Shown one piece after another: positions 38,838 through 48,793 of a stretch of 64,000 nt of DNA. Each line of letters opens with the position of its first letter. Positions within the stretch are counted from its first letter, which is position 1. Below the pieces are notes generated by a model, which had not been told where the DNA came from, made no database searches, and worked only from the letters and a program-made list of their open reading frames with translations. Made by a program: the position numbers and the translations under genes. Source of the DNA: Lysobacterales bacterium (GTDB lineage: Bacteria; Pseudomonadota; Gammaproteobacteria; Xanthomonadales; Rhodanobacteraceae); contig QUBV01000006.1 in NCBI GenBank assembly GCA_014338185.1, positions 16,490 to 80,489 on the forward strand, given 5' to 3'.

Positions 38838-39164
38838 GCTCGTCCCATGCAGCCCGGCGCCTCACGACGCGGGTCAACACGGGTCACAGCCGGTTACGAC
38901 AGGGCGCCACGGGCACAACACCCAAGCAGGCACCCGCAACGACACGGGACCGGACGGGACAATCCGGCAACGACAAAACACTTCAGCAAGACGGGATCGG
39001 TTTGCGGAGCGCGGCCAGCGTCGCAAACGCCGGGTCCGACCGATCGACACGACCATAGACTAAGCGCAAACGCGCAGCCGCGCAATCACCCGCGACGGAC
39101 GCTGGCACGGCGAATCGCACCACGCATCGGGTAACATGATCGACCGCCCATGGATGTGTTCCCG
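38838..39164. other. intergenic region between scpA and yciI
   Basis: About 330 bases between divergent genes. Apart from a candidate scpA promoter on the minus strand (39057-39085), nothing was seen: no ORF with family similarity, no hairpin with a T-tract, no tRNA. A TAACAT at 39132-39137 could be a -10 for yciI, but lacks a -35. Confidence 0.5.
39057..39085 (-). promoter_or_regulatory. promoter of scpA-scpB-rluB
   Basis: On the minus strand TTGCGC (39085-39080) and TAGTCT (39062-39057) are 17 bases apart. The transcript would carry a leader of about 210 bases. Confidence 0.4.
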
Positions 39165-39464
39165 ATGCTGTACGCGATCATCGGTACCGATGTCCCCGAC
39201 TCGCTGGCGCTGCGCGCGGCGGCGCGGCCCGCGCACCTGCAGCGGCTGCAGGCGCTGCGCGAGCAAGGCCATCTCGTGCTGGCCGGGCCGCTGCCGGCGA
39301 TCGATGCGGCCGACCCGGGCCCGGCCGGTTACAGCGGCAGCCTGATCGTGGCCGAATTCGCCGACCTTGCGGCGGCGCAGGCCTGGGCCGCGGCCGATCC
39401 CTACGTCGCGGGCGGGGTGTACGCCCAGGTCGACGTGCGGCCGTTCCGGCAGGTGCTGCCATGA
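39165..39464 (+). CDS. YciI family protein
   Basis: 99 residues of the YciI/YCII-related fold: MLYAIIGTDVPDSL at the start, the RPAHLQRLQALREQG segment, and VAEFADLAAAQAWAAADPYV. His in RPAHL and Asp in ADPYV are the conserved active-site-like residues. The biochemical role of YciI proteins is unknown. The start at 39165 follows the family; an upstream ATG at 39150 is possible. It overlaps bolA by 4 bases. Confidence 0.88.
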   Translation: MLYAIIGTDVPDSLALRAAARPAHLQRLQALREQGHLVLAGPLPAIDAADPGPAGYSGSLIVAEFADLAAAQAWAAADPYVAGGVYAQVDVRPFRQVLP

Positions 39465-39727
39465 GCGACCGGATCGAGCGGATCCGGGCGCGCCTGGCCG
39501 CGTTGGCGCCGCTGCAGCTCGCGGTCGAGGATGACAGCCACCGCCACGTCGGCCATGCGGGGGCGCGCGATGGACGCGGCCATTTCAACCTGCGCATCGT
39601 CAGCGCCGCGTTCGCGGGGTTGGCGCCGCTGGCACGCCACCGCGTGGTGTACGAGGCCTTGGGCGACCTGCTGCAGACCGACATCCACGCGCTGTCGATC
39701 CAGGCGCGCGCGCCCGGCGAAACCTGA
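39461..39727 (+). CDS. bolA: BolA family protein
   Basis: 88 residues. The BolA fold is shown by the acidic VEDDSHRHVGH loop with conserved His residues, HFNLRIVSAAFAGLAPLARHRVVYEAL, and the C-terminal HALSIQARAP. BolA proteins bind [2Fe-2S] clusters with monothiol glutaredoxins and affect morphology and stress responses. Coupled to yciI by a 4-base overlap, as in other gammaproteobacteria. Confidence 0.92.
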   Translation: MSDRIERIRARLAALAPLQLAVEDDSHRHVGHAGARDGRGHFNLRIVSAAFAGLAPLARHRVVYEALGDLLQTDIHALSIQARAPGET

Positions 39728-39891
39728 GCGCCCGTGGCCTGCGGACGCGCGCTACAGGCACGGACGGCCCGACGCGAAGCCAATGTGCAAGTGACTGATT
39801 CACAAGCTGCCGGACCCGCATCCCTGCTGGCCGCGGCAGCCCACATCCGGGGGCCGGCGCAAGCCGACCGCCTTGCCGAGGTAACCGCTGC

Positions 39892-42800
39892 ATGCGCCTG
39901 ACAACGATCAAGCTGGCCGGATTCAAGTCGTTCGTGGATCCGACCGCGTTGCACCTGCCGACCAACATGACCGGCGTGGTCGGTCCCAACGGCTGCGGCA
40001 AGTCCAACATCATCGACGCGATCCGCTGGGTGATGGGCGAGAGCGCGGCCAGCCGCCTGCGCGGCGATGCGCTCACCGACGTGATCTTTTCGGGCTCCAG
40101 CGGCCGCAAGCCGGTAGGCAGCGCGATGGTGGAGCTGCTGTTCGACAACTCCGACGGCGCGATCGCGGGCGAATACGCCGGCTACAACGAGATCTCGGTC
40201 AAGCGCGTGGTCAGCCGCGATGGCCAGTCGCAGTACTTCCTCAACGGCGTGCGCTGCCGCCGTCGCGACATCACCGACATCTTCCTCGGTACCGGGCTGG
40301 GGCCGCGCAGTTACTCGATCATCGAGCAGGGCATGATCTCCGAGATCGTCGAGGCCGATCCCGAGCAGCTGCGCAACCACCTCGAGGAGGCGGCCGGCAT
40401 CTCGCGCTACAAGGAGCGGCGCAAGGAGACCGAGAGCCGCATCAAGGCCACGCGCGAGAACCTCGACCGTGTGCGCGACGTGCGCGACGAGGTCGACAAG
40501 CAGCTGGAACACCTCAAGCGCCAGGCCCGCACCGCCGAGCGCTGGCAGCAGCTCAAGGCCGAGCAGGCGCGCAAGGAGGCCGAGGTCAAGGCGCTGGAAC
40601 TGCGCGCGGCGCAGGCCGAGCTGGAGGTGCAGGCGGGCGCGGTGCGCAAGGCCGAACTGGCGATCGAGGAACGCCTGGCCCAGCAGCGCCACACCGAGCT
40701 CGCGCTGGAGCAGGGGCGTGAAAGCCATGCCGCCGCCGCGGCGCAGGTCAACCAGGTGCAGGCGCAGGTTTACCAGGTCGGCAGCGAGATCGCGCGCATC
40801 GAGCAGCAGATCCAGCACCGCAAGCAACTGGCCGAGCAGCTCGAGCGCGCCCGCAGCGAAACCGAGCGCGCCCATGCCGAGCTCACGCGCCATGTCGAAC
40901 TCGACCAGCAGCGGCATGGCGAGGCCGCGGGCGAACTGGCCGCCGCCGAGCCGCGATCGCAGCAGCTGCGCGATGCCGCGGCGGCCGCGGCCGAGGCGCT
41001 GCGCGCGGCCGAAGCGCGGCTCGCGCAATGGCAGGGCCAGTGGGATGAGCATGCACAGTCGACGTCGGCGGCCGGGCAGGCGGCCGAGGTCGAGCGCACG
41101 CGCCTGAACTACCTCGACCAGCAGACGCTGGCGGGCGAGCAGCGCCGTGGCGCACTCGAAGCCGAGCGCAACGCCACGCAGATGGACGAATTGGAACAGG
41201 CACTGGCGCGGCTGGAGGGCGAGCACGACAGCTTGCGCGAGCAGGTCGCGCACCTGACCGACGCGCTGGACGAGCGCCGCCGCGCCGCCGAGGGCGCGCT
41301 CGAGGCCGAGCGCGCGGCACAGGCCGCGCTGTCGGCCCAGCGCAGCGAACTGGAAGGCCTGCGTGGCCGTCTGGCCTCGCTGGAGGCGCTGCAGCACGCC
41401 GCGCTCGGCGAGGATGGGGCGGGCAGGGACTGGCTCGAGGCCGTCGGCATCGGCGATGCGCGGCGGCTGGGTGCGGCGCTGCAGGTCGAGCCGGGCTGGG
41501 AGCGCGCGGTGGAAAGCGTGCTCGACGGCTGGCTCGATGCGGTGCTGCTCGATGCCCCGCTCGACCATGCCGACGCGCTGGCTTCGCTCAGCGGTGCCGA
41601 CCTGGTGCTGATGGCATCGGGCGAAGGCGGTGCGCCCGCCGCCGATTCACTGGCGGCGCGCGTACAGGGGCCGGCGGCCGCGCGCGCCTTGCTCGCGCGC
41701 GTGCGCACTTGCGAGTCGCTCGCGGCGGCGCAGGCCCAGGCAGCGCAACTGGCCCCAGGCGAGTCGCTGGTCACGCCGGCGGGCGAATGGTTCGGCCACG
41801 GTTTCGTGCGCGTGCAGCGCGGCGCGGGTGCCCAGGTCGGCGTGCTCGCGCGCGAACGCGAGATCCGCGAGGCCAGCGCACGCCTGTCGGAGCTGGAGGA
41901 GGCGATCCGGCTGCAGGGCGAGGCGATGGTGGTGGGCAAGCAACAGCGCGTCGATGCCGAGCACGCGCGCGAGGATGCCCAGCGCGAGCTGTACACCACG
42001 CATCGGCGCCTGGCCGAAGTCGCCGGGCAACTGCAAAGCCAGCGCGGCCGCATCGACAGCGCCAGCGAGCGCCAGCGCCGCATCGCGCAGGAACTGGACG
42101 AGGTGATCGGCGCACTCGACGCGGGGCGCGAGCAGGCGCGCGAGGCGCGCGGGCGGCTGGAACAGGCGATCGAGCACATGAGCGGGCTGGAGCGGCGCCG
42201 CCATGACCTCGATGGCGAGCGGCGCAGCCTGCTGGAGGCGCGCGAGGAAGCGCGCATGAACGCGCGCGAGGCCAGCGATGCCGCGCACGAACTCGCGCTG
42301 TCGATCGAGTCGCGCCGCACCACGGTGGCGGCGCTGCAGGAGTCGCTGTCGCGCATGCAGGACCAGCTGGCGCAGTTGCAGGCGCGGCGCGAGGAAGTGG
42401 CGCTGCAGCTGGCCTCGTCCAGTGACCCGTTGCCAGGGCTGGAGGATGAGCGCCAGGTGCAACTCAACCAGCGCCTGCTGGTCGACCGGCAGATGGTCGA
42501 GGCGCGCCAGCGCCTGCAGGAGCAGGACGCCGAACTGCGGCGCCTGGAGCAGGAACGCCACCAGTTCGAGCAGACCTTGACCGAGCAGCGCGAGGCGCTC
42601 GCGCAGCTGCGCCTGCGCGAGCAGGAGCACAGGTTGCGGGCGCAGGTGCTGGCGGGCGCGATCAGCGATGCAGGCTTCGAGTTCGCACAGCTCATCGACA
42701 GCGTGCCGGCCGATGCCGCGGTCGACCGCTGGCAGGCCGAGGTGGCCGAACTCGAGCAGAAGATCCGTCGGCTCGAGCCGGTCAACCTCGCCGCGATCAG

Positions 42801-43389
42801 CGAATACGAGGAGCAGGCGCAGCGCAAAACCTACCTCGACGCCCAGCTCACCGACCTGGCCACCGCGCTGGAAACCCTCGAAGGCGCAATCCGCAAGATC
42901 GACAAGGAGACGCGCGCGCGCTTCCGTGAGACCTTCGATCGCGTCAACGCCGGCGTGCAGGAACTGTTCCCGCGCCTGTTCGGCGGCGGCCATGCCTACC
43001 TGGAGCTCACCGGCGAGGACCTGCTCACGACCGGCGTGTCGATCATGGCGCGGCCACCGGGCAAGCGCGTGACCTCGATTTCGCTGCTGTCGGGTGGCGA
43101 GAAGGCGATGACCGCGGTCGCGCTGGTGTTCGCGATCTTCCGGCTCAATCCCGCGCCGTTCTGCCTGCTCGACGAGGTTGATGCGCCGCTGGACGAGGCC
43201 AACGTCGGGCGTTTCTCGGCCATGGTCCGGGAGATGAGCGAGCACGTGCAGTTCATCTTCGTCACCCACAACAAGGGCACGATGGAGGCGGCGCGGCAAC
43301 TGTGCGGCGTGACCATGCGCGAACCGGGCGTGTCGCGGCTGGTGCAGGTGGATCTCGAGGAAGCCGCTAAACTGGCCGGAGCGGCGTAG
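39892..43389 (+). CDS. smc: chromosome segregation protein SMC
   Basis: 1165 residues. Walker A GPNGCGKSN is at 31-39. Two long coiled-coil arms, about 170-480 and 660-1000, rich in Glu, Arg, Gln and Leu, flank a hinge domain near 490-640. The ABC signature LLSGGEKA is at 1065-1072 and Walker B CLLDEVDAPLDEAN near 1093-1106. It forms the condensin ring with ScpA and ScpB, whose genes lie just upstream on the opposite strand. No smaller start is plausible: MRLTTIKLAGFKSF is the family N-terminus. Confidence 0.96.
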   Translation: MRLTTIKLAGFKSFVDPTALHLPTNMTGVVGPNGCGKSNIIDAIRWVMGESAASRLRGDALTDVIFSGSSGRKPVGSAMVELLFDNSDGAIAGEYAGYNEISVKRVVSRDGQSQYFLNGVRCRRRDITDIFLGTGLGPRSYSIIEQGMISEIVEADPEQLRNHLEEAAGISRYKERRKETESRIKATRENLDRVRDVRDEVDKQLEHLKRQARTAERWQQLKAEQARKEAEVKALELRAAQAELEVQAGAVRKAELAIEERLAQQRHTELALEQGRESHAAAAAQVNQVQAQVYQVGSEIARIEQQIQHRKQLAEQLERARSETERAHAELTRHVELDQQRHGEAAGELAAAEPRSQQLRDAAAAAAEALRAAEARLAQWQGQWDEHAQSTSAAGQAAEVERTRLNYLDQQTLAGEQRRGALEAERNATQMDELEQALARLEGEHDSLREQVAHLTDALDERRRAAEGALEAERAAQAALSAQRSELEGLRGRLASLEALQHAALGEDGAGRDWLEAVGIGDARRLGAALQVEPGWERAVESVLDGWLDAVLLDAPLDHADALASLSGADLVLMASGEGGAPAADSLAARVQGPAAARALLARVRTCESLAAAQAQAAQLAPGESLVTPAGEWFGHGFVRVQRGAGAQVGVLAREREIREASARLSELEEAIRLQGEAMVVGKQQRVDAEHAREDAQRELYTTHRRLAEVAGQLQSQRGRIDSASERQRRIAQELDEVIGALDAGREQAREARGRLEQAIEHMSGLERRRHDLDGERRSLLEAREEARMNAREASDAAHELALSIESRRTTVAALQESLSRMQDQLAQLQARREEVALQLASSSDPLPGLEDERQVQLNQRLLVDRQMVEARQRLQEQDAELRRLEQERHQFEQTLTEQREALAQLRLREQEHRLRAQVLAGAISDAGFEFAQLIDSVPADAAVDRWQAEVAELEQKIRRLEPVNLAAISEYEEQAQRKTYLDAQLTDLATALETLEGAIRKIDKETRARFRETFDRVNAGVQELFPRLFGGGHAYLELTGEDLLTTGVSIMARPPGKRVTSISLLSGGEKAMTAVALVFAIFRLNPAPFCLLDEVDAPLDEANVGRFSAMVREMSEHVQFIFVTHNKGTMEAARQLCGVTMREPGVSRLVQVDLEEAAKLAGAA

Positions 43390-43412
43390 GCCGTACCGGT
43401 GGAGTCATCGAC

Positions 43413-44138
43413 ATGACGTGGAACCCCGCAGTCGGCATCCCGCTGTTCCTCGCGGGCGTTGTCGTGCTCGTGCTCATCTACGTGTTCGGCCGGCCGCGGC
43501 GGCCGCAACAGGGCGAGCGCCGGCCCGCACGCACGACCGAACGCGACGAGCGCATCGAGCCCACACTCGGCGAGGGCCTGGCCGGCCTCGAACCGACCCA
43601 GGGCGAGCTGGATGTGTCGGTGGACGAACCCGCACCCGGCACCGTCGCCGCGGCACCGATGCGCTCGCCGGTGGGCGTGCGGCCCGACCAGCCCATCCAG
43701 CGCATCGTGACGCTGTTCATCGCCGCGCGCGCGGGCGATGCGCTCAGCGGTGCGGATATCGTGGTGGCTGCCGAGAAGGCCGGGCTGGAGTTCGGTGACA
43801 TGGGCATCTTCCACCGGCTCGCGCTGGGCAAGAAGGCCGATGGACCGATCTTCAGCATGGCCAACATGGTCAAGCCCGGCAATTTCGACATGGCCCGGCT
43901 CGATGAGGTGCACACGCCCGGCATCACGCTGTTCATGACACTGCCGGGGCCGCTGCCCGCACTGGACGCATGGGAGATGATGCTGCCGACCGCGCAGCGG
44001 CTGGCCGAACTGCTGGGCGCGCAGGTTCTCGATGAGGACCGCAACGCACTCGGCCGCCAGCGCATCGCGCATGTGCGCGACGAACTGCGCGCGTGGGACC
44101 GCGAGCAGGAACGTGCGCGCGCGCGCGCGGGCTACTGA
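43413..44138 (+). CDS. zipA: cell division protein ZipA
   Basis: 241 residues. N-terminal membrane anchor (about 8-25), a charged, Pro-rich linker to about 95, then the ZipA C-terminal FtsZ-binding domain (IQRIVTLFIAARAGDALSG, GIFHRLALGKK, FSMANMVKPG). It tethers FtsZ to the inner membrane. It follows smc by 23 bases as in related genomes, but ligA, which usually comes next, is missing; recX follows instead. Confidence 0.92.
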   Translation: MTWNPAVGIPLFLAGVVVLVLIYVFGRPRRPQQGERRPARTTERDERIEPTLGEGLAGLEPTQGELDVSVDEPAPGTVAAAPMRSPVGVRPDQPIQRIVTLFIAARAGDALSGADIVVAAEKAGLEFGDMGIFHRLALGKKADGPIFSMANMVKPGNFDMARLDEVHTPGITLFMTLPGPLPALDAWEMMLPTAQRLAELLGAQVLDEDRNALGRQRIAHVRDELRAWDREQERARARAGY

Positions 44139-44148
44139 GGCACGTGGC

Positions 44149-44664
44149 ATGAAGCCGCAGCAGGGCAAGTCGGCGCGACCACGCACGACCCGCCCGGCCC
44201 GGCCGGACGGCGGCTATGCCGACGCGCTGGGCATGCTCGCGCGGCGCGAGCATTCGGCGCAGGAACTGGCCAGCCGCCTCGCGCGGCGCGGCCATGCCCC
44301 GGACGAGGCCGATGCGGCGATCGCGCGGCTGCGCGAGCAGCACTACCAGAGCGATGCGCGCTTTGCGCAGGCGCTGGCGCGGCATCGCGCGGGCCAGGGC
44401 TACGGTCCCCTGCGCATCCGCGCCGAACTCAAGTCGCACGGCATCGGCGCCGCCACGATCGCGAGCGCGCTGGCGCAACTCGAGGTCGATTGGCGGGAGG
44501 TCGCGGCGGCGCAGCTGCGCCGGCATGCCGCCGGCAAGCCGGCCACCGGTACCGCCGCGCAGGCGCGCCTGGCGGCCTTTCTCTTGCGCCGCGGCTTCGA
44601 TGCGGCGACAGTACGCGCCCTCACGCGTGCCCAATGGGCTGATCCGGACGGGGAGTCGGATTGA
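44149..44664 (+). CDS. recX: regulatory protein RecX
   Basis: 171 residues made of short three-helix repeats: ALGMLARREHSAQELASRL, LREQHYQSDARFAQALARHR, GYGPLRIRAELKSHG. RecX modulates RecA filaments. Normally recX follows recA; here it follows zipA by 10 bases and precedes alaS. An alternative N-terminus could start a few residues later. The basic N-terminal 20 residues are not conserved. Confidence 0.92.
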   Translation: MKPQQGKSARPRTTRPARPDGGYADALGMLARREHSAQELASRLARRGHAPDEADAAIARLREQHYQSDARFAQALARHRAGQGYGPLRIRAELKSHGIGAATIASALAQLEVDWREVAAAQLRRHAAGKPATGTAAQARLAAFLLRRGFDAATVRALTRAQWADPDGESD

Positions 44665-44735
44665 TCCCGCGCCGCCGGGCACCCTCCTTGTCGTGCCCAT
44701 CATCACCGCCACCCCAGTCCTGATTCCCGCTGCAG

Positions 44736-47366
44736 ATGAAAACCGCCGAAATCCGCTCCGCCTTCCTCGAGTTCTTCCGCAGCAAGGGGCACACCATCGT
44801 GCCATCGAGCTCGCTGGTGCCGGCCAACGATCCGACCCTGCTGTTCACCAACTCGGGGATGGTGCAGTTCAAGAACGTGTTCCTCGGCAGCGAAAAGCTC
44901 AAGTTCGTGCGTGCCGCCGACGTGCAGCGCTGCCTGCGCGCGGGTGGCAAGCACAACGACCTGGACTCGGTCGGCTACACCGCGCGCCACCACACCTTCT
45001 TCGAGATGCTCGGCAACTGGTCCTTCGGCGACTATTTCAAGCGCGAGGCGATCGAGTGGGCGTGGGAGTTCCTCACCGGGGTGCTCAAGCTCGACGGGCA
45101 GCGCCTGTGGGTCACGGTGTATCACACCGATGACGAGGCCTGGCGGATCTGGAACGAGGTGATCGGTGTGCCGGCGCAGCGCATCGTCCGCATCGGCGAC
45201 AACAAGGGCGCGCCGTTTGCCTCGGACAATTTCTGGCAGATGGCCGACACCGGCCCGTGCGGGCCGTGCACCGAGATCTTCTACGACCATGGCCCCGGCG
45301 TGGCCGGTGGCCCGCCCGGCTCGCCCGACGAGGATGGCGATCGCTACATCGAGATCTGGAACCTCGTGTTCATGCAGTTCGATCGCGCCGCCGACGGCAC
45401 GCTCAGTCTCTTGCCGGCACCGTGCGTGGACACGGGCATGGGCCTGGAGCGCCTCGCAGCGGTGCTGCAGCACGTGCATTCCAACTACGAGATCGACCTG
45501 TTCCAGCACCTCGTCGGCGAGGCCGCGCGCCTCACCGGCACGCGCGACCTGGCCGACAAGTCGCTGCGCGTGATCGCCGACCACATCCGCGCTTGCGCAT
45601 TCCTCATGGTCGACGGCGTGCTGCCGTCCAACGAGGGGCGCGGCTACGTGCTGCGCCGGATCATCCGCCGCGCGCTGCGCCATGGCTGGATGCTCGGCCA
45701 GAAGCAACCCTTCTTCCACGCGATGGTGCCGGCGCTGGTGGCCGTGATGGGCGAGGCCTATCCCGAGCTGCCGGCGCGGCGCGAACTGGTGGAGCGTGCG
45801 CTCAAGGCCGAGGAGGAGCGTTTCGGCGAGACGCTGGAACAGGGCATGAAGGTGTTCGAGGAAGTGGCGGCCAAGGCTTCCGGCACGATCCCGGGCGAGG
45901 CCGCCTTCCGGCTCTACGACACCTATGGTTTTCCGGTCGACCTCACCGCCGACATCGCACGTGAACGTGCACTCACGGTGGACATGGCCGGATTCGCCGC
46001 GGCGATGGAGCAGCAGCGCGAACGCGCGCGTGCGGCCAGCCATTTCGACAGCAAGGCCAGCCTGCCCGCGGAGCTGGCCAGCGCCCTCGCGCCGACGCGT
46101 TTCCTCGGCTACCAGACGCTGTCGGCGAGCGCGGTGACGGTACTCGCGATCGTGCGCGACGGGCGCGGCGTGGATGCATTGGCCGATGGCGAACAGGGCC
46201 TGGTGATCCTCGACCGCACGCCGTTCTACGCCGAATCGGGCGGCCAGGTCGGCGACACCGGCACGCTGTCCGGACCCGACGGCCGGTTCGAGGTGATCGA
46301 CACGATCAAGCTCGGCGGCGTGTTCCATGTGCACAACGGCAGCTGGCATGGCGCGGCGCTGCGTGTCGGCGCCCAGCTTGATGCGCAGGTGGATGCGGCG
46401 CGGCGCCAGGCGATCGTGCTCAACCACTCGGCCACCCACCTGCTGCATGCCGCGTTGCGCCAGGTGCTGGGCAGCCACGTACAGCAGAAGGGCTCGCTGG
46501 TGGCGCCCGATCGCCTGCGCTTCGACTTCGCCCATTTCCAGCCGGTCGGCGCCGACGAACTGCGCCGCATCGAGGACCTGGTCAATGCGCAGGTGCGGCG
46601 CAACGCGCCCGCCGAGGTGCACGAGATGGCCTACCAGGCCGCGCTCGACTTTGGCGCGATCGCGCTGTTCGGCGAGAAGTATGGCGATGAGGTGCGGGTG
46701 CTCAGGATGGGGGACTTTTCCACCGAGTTGTGCGGGGGTACCCACGTTGCGCGCACCGGCGACATCGGCCTGTTCAAGATCGTCGCCGAAAGCGGCGTCG
46801 CCGCGGGCGTGCGCCGGATCGAGGCCGTGACCGGGGCCGGTGCGCTCGCCCACGTCGCGGCCGAGGAGGCGCGGCTGGCCGCGATCGGGGCCTTGCTGTC
46901 GGGCACTGGCGATGCGGTGGTCGACAAGCTGCGGCAAGTGTTCGAACGCCAGAAGAAGCTCGAGCGCGAGCTGGAGTCGCTCAAGGCCAGGGCCGCCAGC
47001 GCGGCGATCCACGAACTGGCCGCGGCGGCGATCCGCATCGGTCCGGTGGCGGTGGTCGCCGCGCGCGTGGATGGGCTGGATGCGAAGGCCTTGCGTGAGG
47101 GCGTGGACCTGCTCAAGCACAGGCTCGCCGACTGCGTGGTGTTGCTGGCCGCGGGTGCCGATGGCAAGGCGGCACTGATCGGGGGCGTGCAGGGCGCGGC
47201 CTTGGGCAAGGTCAAGGCCGGCGAGGTGGTCGCCCACGTGGCGGCGCGGATCGAGGGCAAGGGCGGCGGGCGCGCCGATCTCGCCCAGGGCGGCGGGGTC
47301 GATTCGCCGACGCTGGATGCGGCGCTGGCGGCACTGCCGGCGTGGCTGGAAACCAAATTGATGTAA
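44736..47366 (+). CDS. alaS: alanyl-tRNA synthetase
   Basis: 876 residues, full length. The class II aminoacylation domain begins [18 protein letters not shown]; the editing domain contains NHSATHLLH, and [10 protein letters not shown] completes the zinc/editing site. The C-Ala domain is present. It charges tRNA-Ala. It follows recX by 71 bases, preserving the recX-alaS-csrA order of gammaproteobacteria. Confidence 0.97.
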   Translation: MKTAEIRSAFLEFFRSKGHTIVPSSSLVPANDPTLLFTNSGMVQFKNVFLGSEKLKFVRAADVQRCLRAGGKHNDLDSVGYTARHHTFFEMLGNWSFGDYFKREAIEWAWEFLTGVLKLDGQRLWVTVYHTDDEAWRIWNEVIGVPAQRIVRIGDNKGAPFASDNFWQMADTGPCGPCTEIFYDHGPGVAGGPPGSPDEDGDRYIEIWNLVFMQFDRAADGTLSLLPAPCVDTGMGLERLAAVLQHVHSNYEIDLFQHLVGEAARLTGTRDLADKSLRVIADHIRACAFLMVDGVLPSNEGRGYVLRRIIRRALRHGWMLGQKQPFFHAMVPALVAVMGEAYPELPARRELVERALKAEEERFGETLEQGMKVFEEVAAKASGTIPGEAAFRLYDTYGFPVDLTADIARERALTVDMAGFAAAMEQQRERARAASHFDSKASLPAELASALAPTRFLGYQTLSASAVTVLAIVRDGRGVDALADGEQGLVILDRTPFYAESGGQVGDTGTLSGPDGRFEVIDTIKLGGVFHVHNGSWHGAALRVGAQLDAQVDAARRQAIVLNHSATHLLHAALRQVLGSHVQQKGSLVAPDRLRFDFAHFQPVGADELRRIEDLVNAQVRRNAPAEVHEMAYQAALDFGAIALFGEKYGDEVRVLRMGDFSTELCGGTHVARTGDIGLFKIVAESGVAAGVRRIEAVTGAGALAHVAAEEARLAAIGALLSGTGDAVVDKLRQVFERQKKLERELESLKARAASAAIHELAAAAIRIGPVAVVAARVDGLDAKALREGVDLLKHRLADCVVLLAAGADGKAALIGGVQGAALGKVKAGEVVAHVAARIEGKGGGRADLAQGGGVDSPTLDAALAALPAWLETKLM

Positions 47367-47393
47367 GCACGCGCCAGGCATGTGTTGCGTTCA

Positions 47394-47422
47394 TTGCGTG
47401 CCAGAATTGCGTTGGTTAGTAT
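47394..47422 (+). promoter_or_regulatory. promoter of csrA
   Basis: TTGCGT at 47394-47399 and TAGTAT at 47417-47422, 17 bases apart. Transcription from near 47429 would give csrA a leader of about 150 bases. Confidence 0.55.
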
Positions 47423-47467
47423 CGCCAAGCCCGTGTCGGTACTTGAGGCGAGTGTCGCCCGGGCAAT

Positions 47468-47570
47468 GGAAAAGAGGACGTTGAACGTCCCCTGGACACC
47501 GGGTCGGCCCGAGGGGCGGCCGGCAACCATGCGGTGCGGCGCGACGAACGCGCGGCGGCCGCGCCAAGGA
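47468..47570 (+). promoter_or_regulatory. csrA leader with GGA motifs, possible autoregulation
   Basis: GGA occurs at 47468-47470, 47476-47478, 47494-47496 and, within the ribosome binding site, at 47568-47570. A short hairpin GGACGT/ACGTCC (47476-47481, 47485-47490) includes the second. CsrA represses its own translation in E. coli by binding such motifs; here this is inferred. Confidence 0.4.
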
Positions 47571-47577
47571 GAGCCAC

Positions 47578-47790
47578 ATGTTGATTTTGACTCGCCGTGT
47601 GGGCGAGACATTGATGATCGGTGACGAAGTGACAGTCACCGTGTTGGGTGTCAAGGGGAACCAGGTGCGCATTGGCATCAATGCGCCCAAGGATGTGGCC
47701 GTGCATCGCGAAGAGATCTACCAGCGGATCAAGCGCGAGCTGGCCCCGGGTGAACACGCACACCCGGCCGAGGACAAGGCTTCCAGCTGA
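47578..47790 (+). CDS. csrA: carbon storage regulator CsrA
   Basis: 70 residues. [18 protein letters not shown] is the canonical N-terminus; Arg44 in the VHREEIY segment is the key RNA-binding residue. It binds GGA motifs in mRNA leaders and controls translation and stability globally. The AAGGAGAG ribosome binding site is strong. Its stop is 4 bases from the -35 of the tRNA-Ser promoter. Confidence 0.97.
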   Translation: MLILTRRVGETLMIGDEVTVTVLGVKGNQVRIGINAPKDVAVHREEIYQRIKRELAPGEHAHPAEDKASS

Positions 47791-47794
47791 TTCT

Positions 47795-47823
47795 TTGACC
47801 GCGCGCGTTGCGATCGGTATGCT
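47795..47823 (+). promoter_or_regulatory. promoter of tRNA-Ser
   Basis: TTGACC at 47795-47800 and TATGCT at 47818-47823, 17 bases apart, about 52 bases before the tRNA. Confidence 0.6.
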
Positions 47824-47875
47824 CCGCAGTTCGTTGCCGCGGCACCCGTCGTGCGCGGCGCGAGGCAGGTCAACG

Positions 47876-47967
47876 GAGAGATGCCCGAGAGGCCGAAGGG
47901 GCTCCCCTGCTAAGGGAGTATAGGGTCAAAAGCTCTATCGAGGGTTCGAATCCCTCTCTCTCCGCCA
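47876..47967 (+). tRNA. tRNA-Ser (GCT)
   Basis: 92 bases with encoded CCA. Acceptor GGAGAGA/TCTCTCC, anticodon loop CTGCTAA and a long variable arm typical of serine. T-loop GGTTCGAATCC is intact. Confidence 0.95.
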
Positions 47968-48048
47968 GTACCACACGCAGCACGGATCACGCGGCATGGA
48001 TCGCAGCGCACGCCTCACGCAGGTGATGCATGCGGTGCAACAAGGCGG

Positions 48049-48077
48049 TTGACGCGCGTGCACGCAATCAGAATAAT
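48049..48077 (+). promoter_or_regulatory. promoter of tRNA-Arg (ACG)
   Basis: TTGACG at 48049-48054 and AATAAT at 48072-48077, spacing 17, about 75 bases before the tRNA. Confidence 0.5.
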
Positions 48078-48151
48078 CGCGCGCCTTCATCGACACGCGT
48101 CGGTGGGAGCGCAGGACGGCAGCGCTGCTGTCGCCAGGCCAGTACAACCAT

Positions 48152-48228
48152 GCGCCCGTAGCTCAGCTGGATAGAGCACCAGGCTACGAACTTGGGGGTC
48201 GGGAGTTCGAATCTCTCCGGGCGCGCCA
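48152..48228 (+). tRNA. tRNA-Arg (ACG)
   Basis: 77 bases including CCA. Acceptor GCGCCCG/CGGGCGC, anticodon loop CTACGAA. The A34 needs deamination to inosine to read CGU, CGC and CGA. Confidence 0.95.
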
Positions 48229-48237
48229 TGCAAGGTG

Positions 48238-48265
48238 AAGGGTGCTTCGGCACCCTTTATTTTTT
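48238..48265 (+). terminator. terminator after tRNA-Arg (ACG)
   Basis: AAGGGTGC (48238-48245), TTCG tetraloop, GCACCCTT (48250-48257), then TATTTTTT. A textbook intrinsic terminator. Confidence 0.9.
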
Positions 48266-48371
48266 GTGGCGAACACCCGCCTCCAGGGTGCGCCGGGGCG
48301 CGGGCATCGCGGCATGATGCAAGGGCGCGTTGGCGATGCCCCGGAGCTTGCGGTCGTTTCGCTCCGGTCGA

Positions 48372-48400
48372 TTGACGATGCGCGATGGCGTTCGTACCAT
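48372..48400 (+). promoter_or_regulatory. promoter of tRNA-Pro
   Basis: TTGACG at 48372-48377 and TACCAT at 48395-48400, spacing 17, 34 bases before the tRNA. Confidence 0.6.
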
Positions 48401-48434
48401 TGCGGGCTGTCTTGTTGTGTGAGCGTCGGCGTTC

Positions 48435-48511
48435 CGGGGTATAGCGCAGTCTGGTAGCGCGCCTGCTTTGGGAGCAGGATGTCGGGGGTTCGAATCCCTC
48501 TACCCCGACCA
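48435..48511 (+). tRNA. tRNA-Pro (TGG)
   Basis: 77 bases including CCA. Acceptor CGGGGTA/TACCCCG, anticodon stem CCTGC/GCAGG, loop TTTGGGA with anticodon TGG. Confidence 0.95.
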
Positions 48512-48562
48512 TCCACCGTCAACGTGAGCGGAGGCGGCGGGACGATGTGTGCGGCTTGTGAT

Positions 48563-48639
48563 GCGCCCGTAGCTCAACTGGATAGAGCATCGGCCTTCTA
48601 AGCCGACGGTTGCAGGTTCGAGTCCTGTCGGGCGCGCCA
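48563..48639 (+). tRNA. tRNA-Arg (TCT)
   Basis: 77 bases including CCA. Anticodon loop CTTCTAA. The acceptor and D arm are nearly identical to those of tRNA-Arg (ACG) at 48152. It reads AGA/AGG, rare codons in this GC-rich genome. Confidence 0.95.
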
Positions 48640-48793
48640 GTACTCCCGCGCGAGTTCGCCTTGGCGGACCCGCGGCAGGCAGGCGGGCGAGGCAGGGTGG
48701 TGTGGTGATCCGAAGCGTGCGCTGTGATGGCGCGATCGCGACGGCAGGACAGTCACCACGGGCCGTGCCAGGGAAGGGTGGGCAGGGTTGTTG

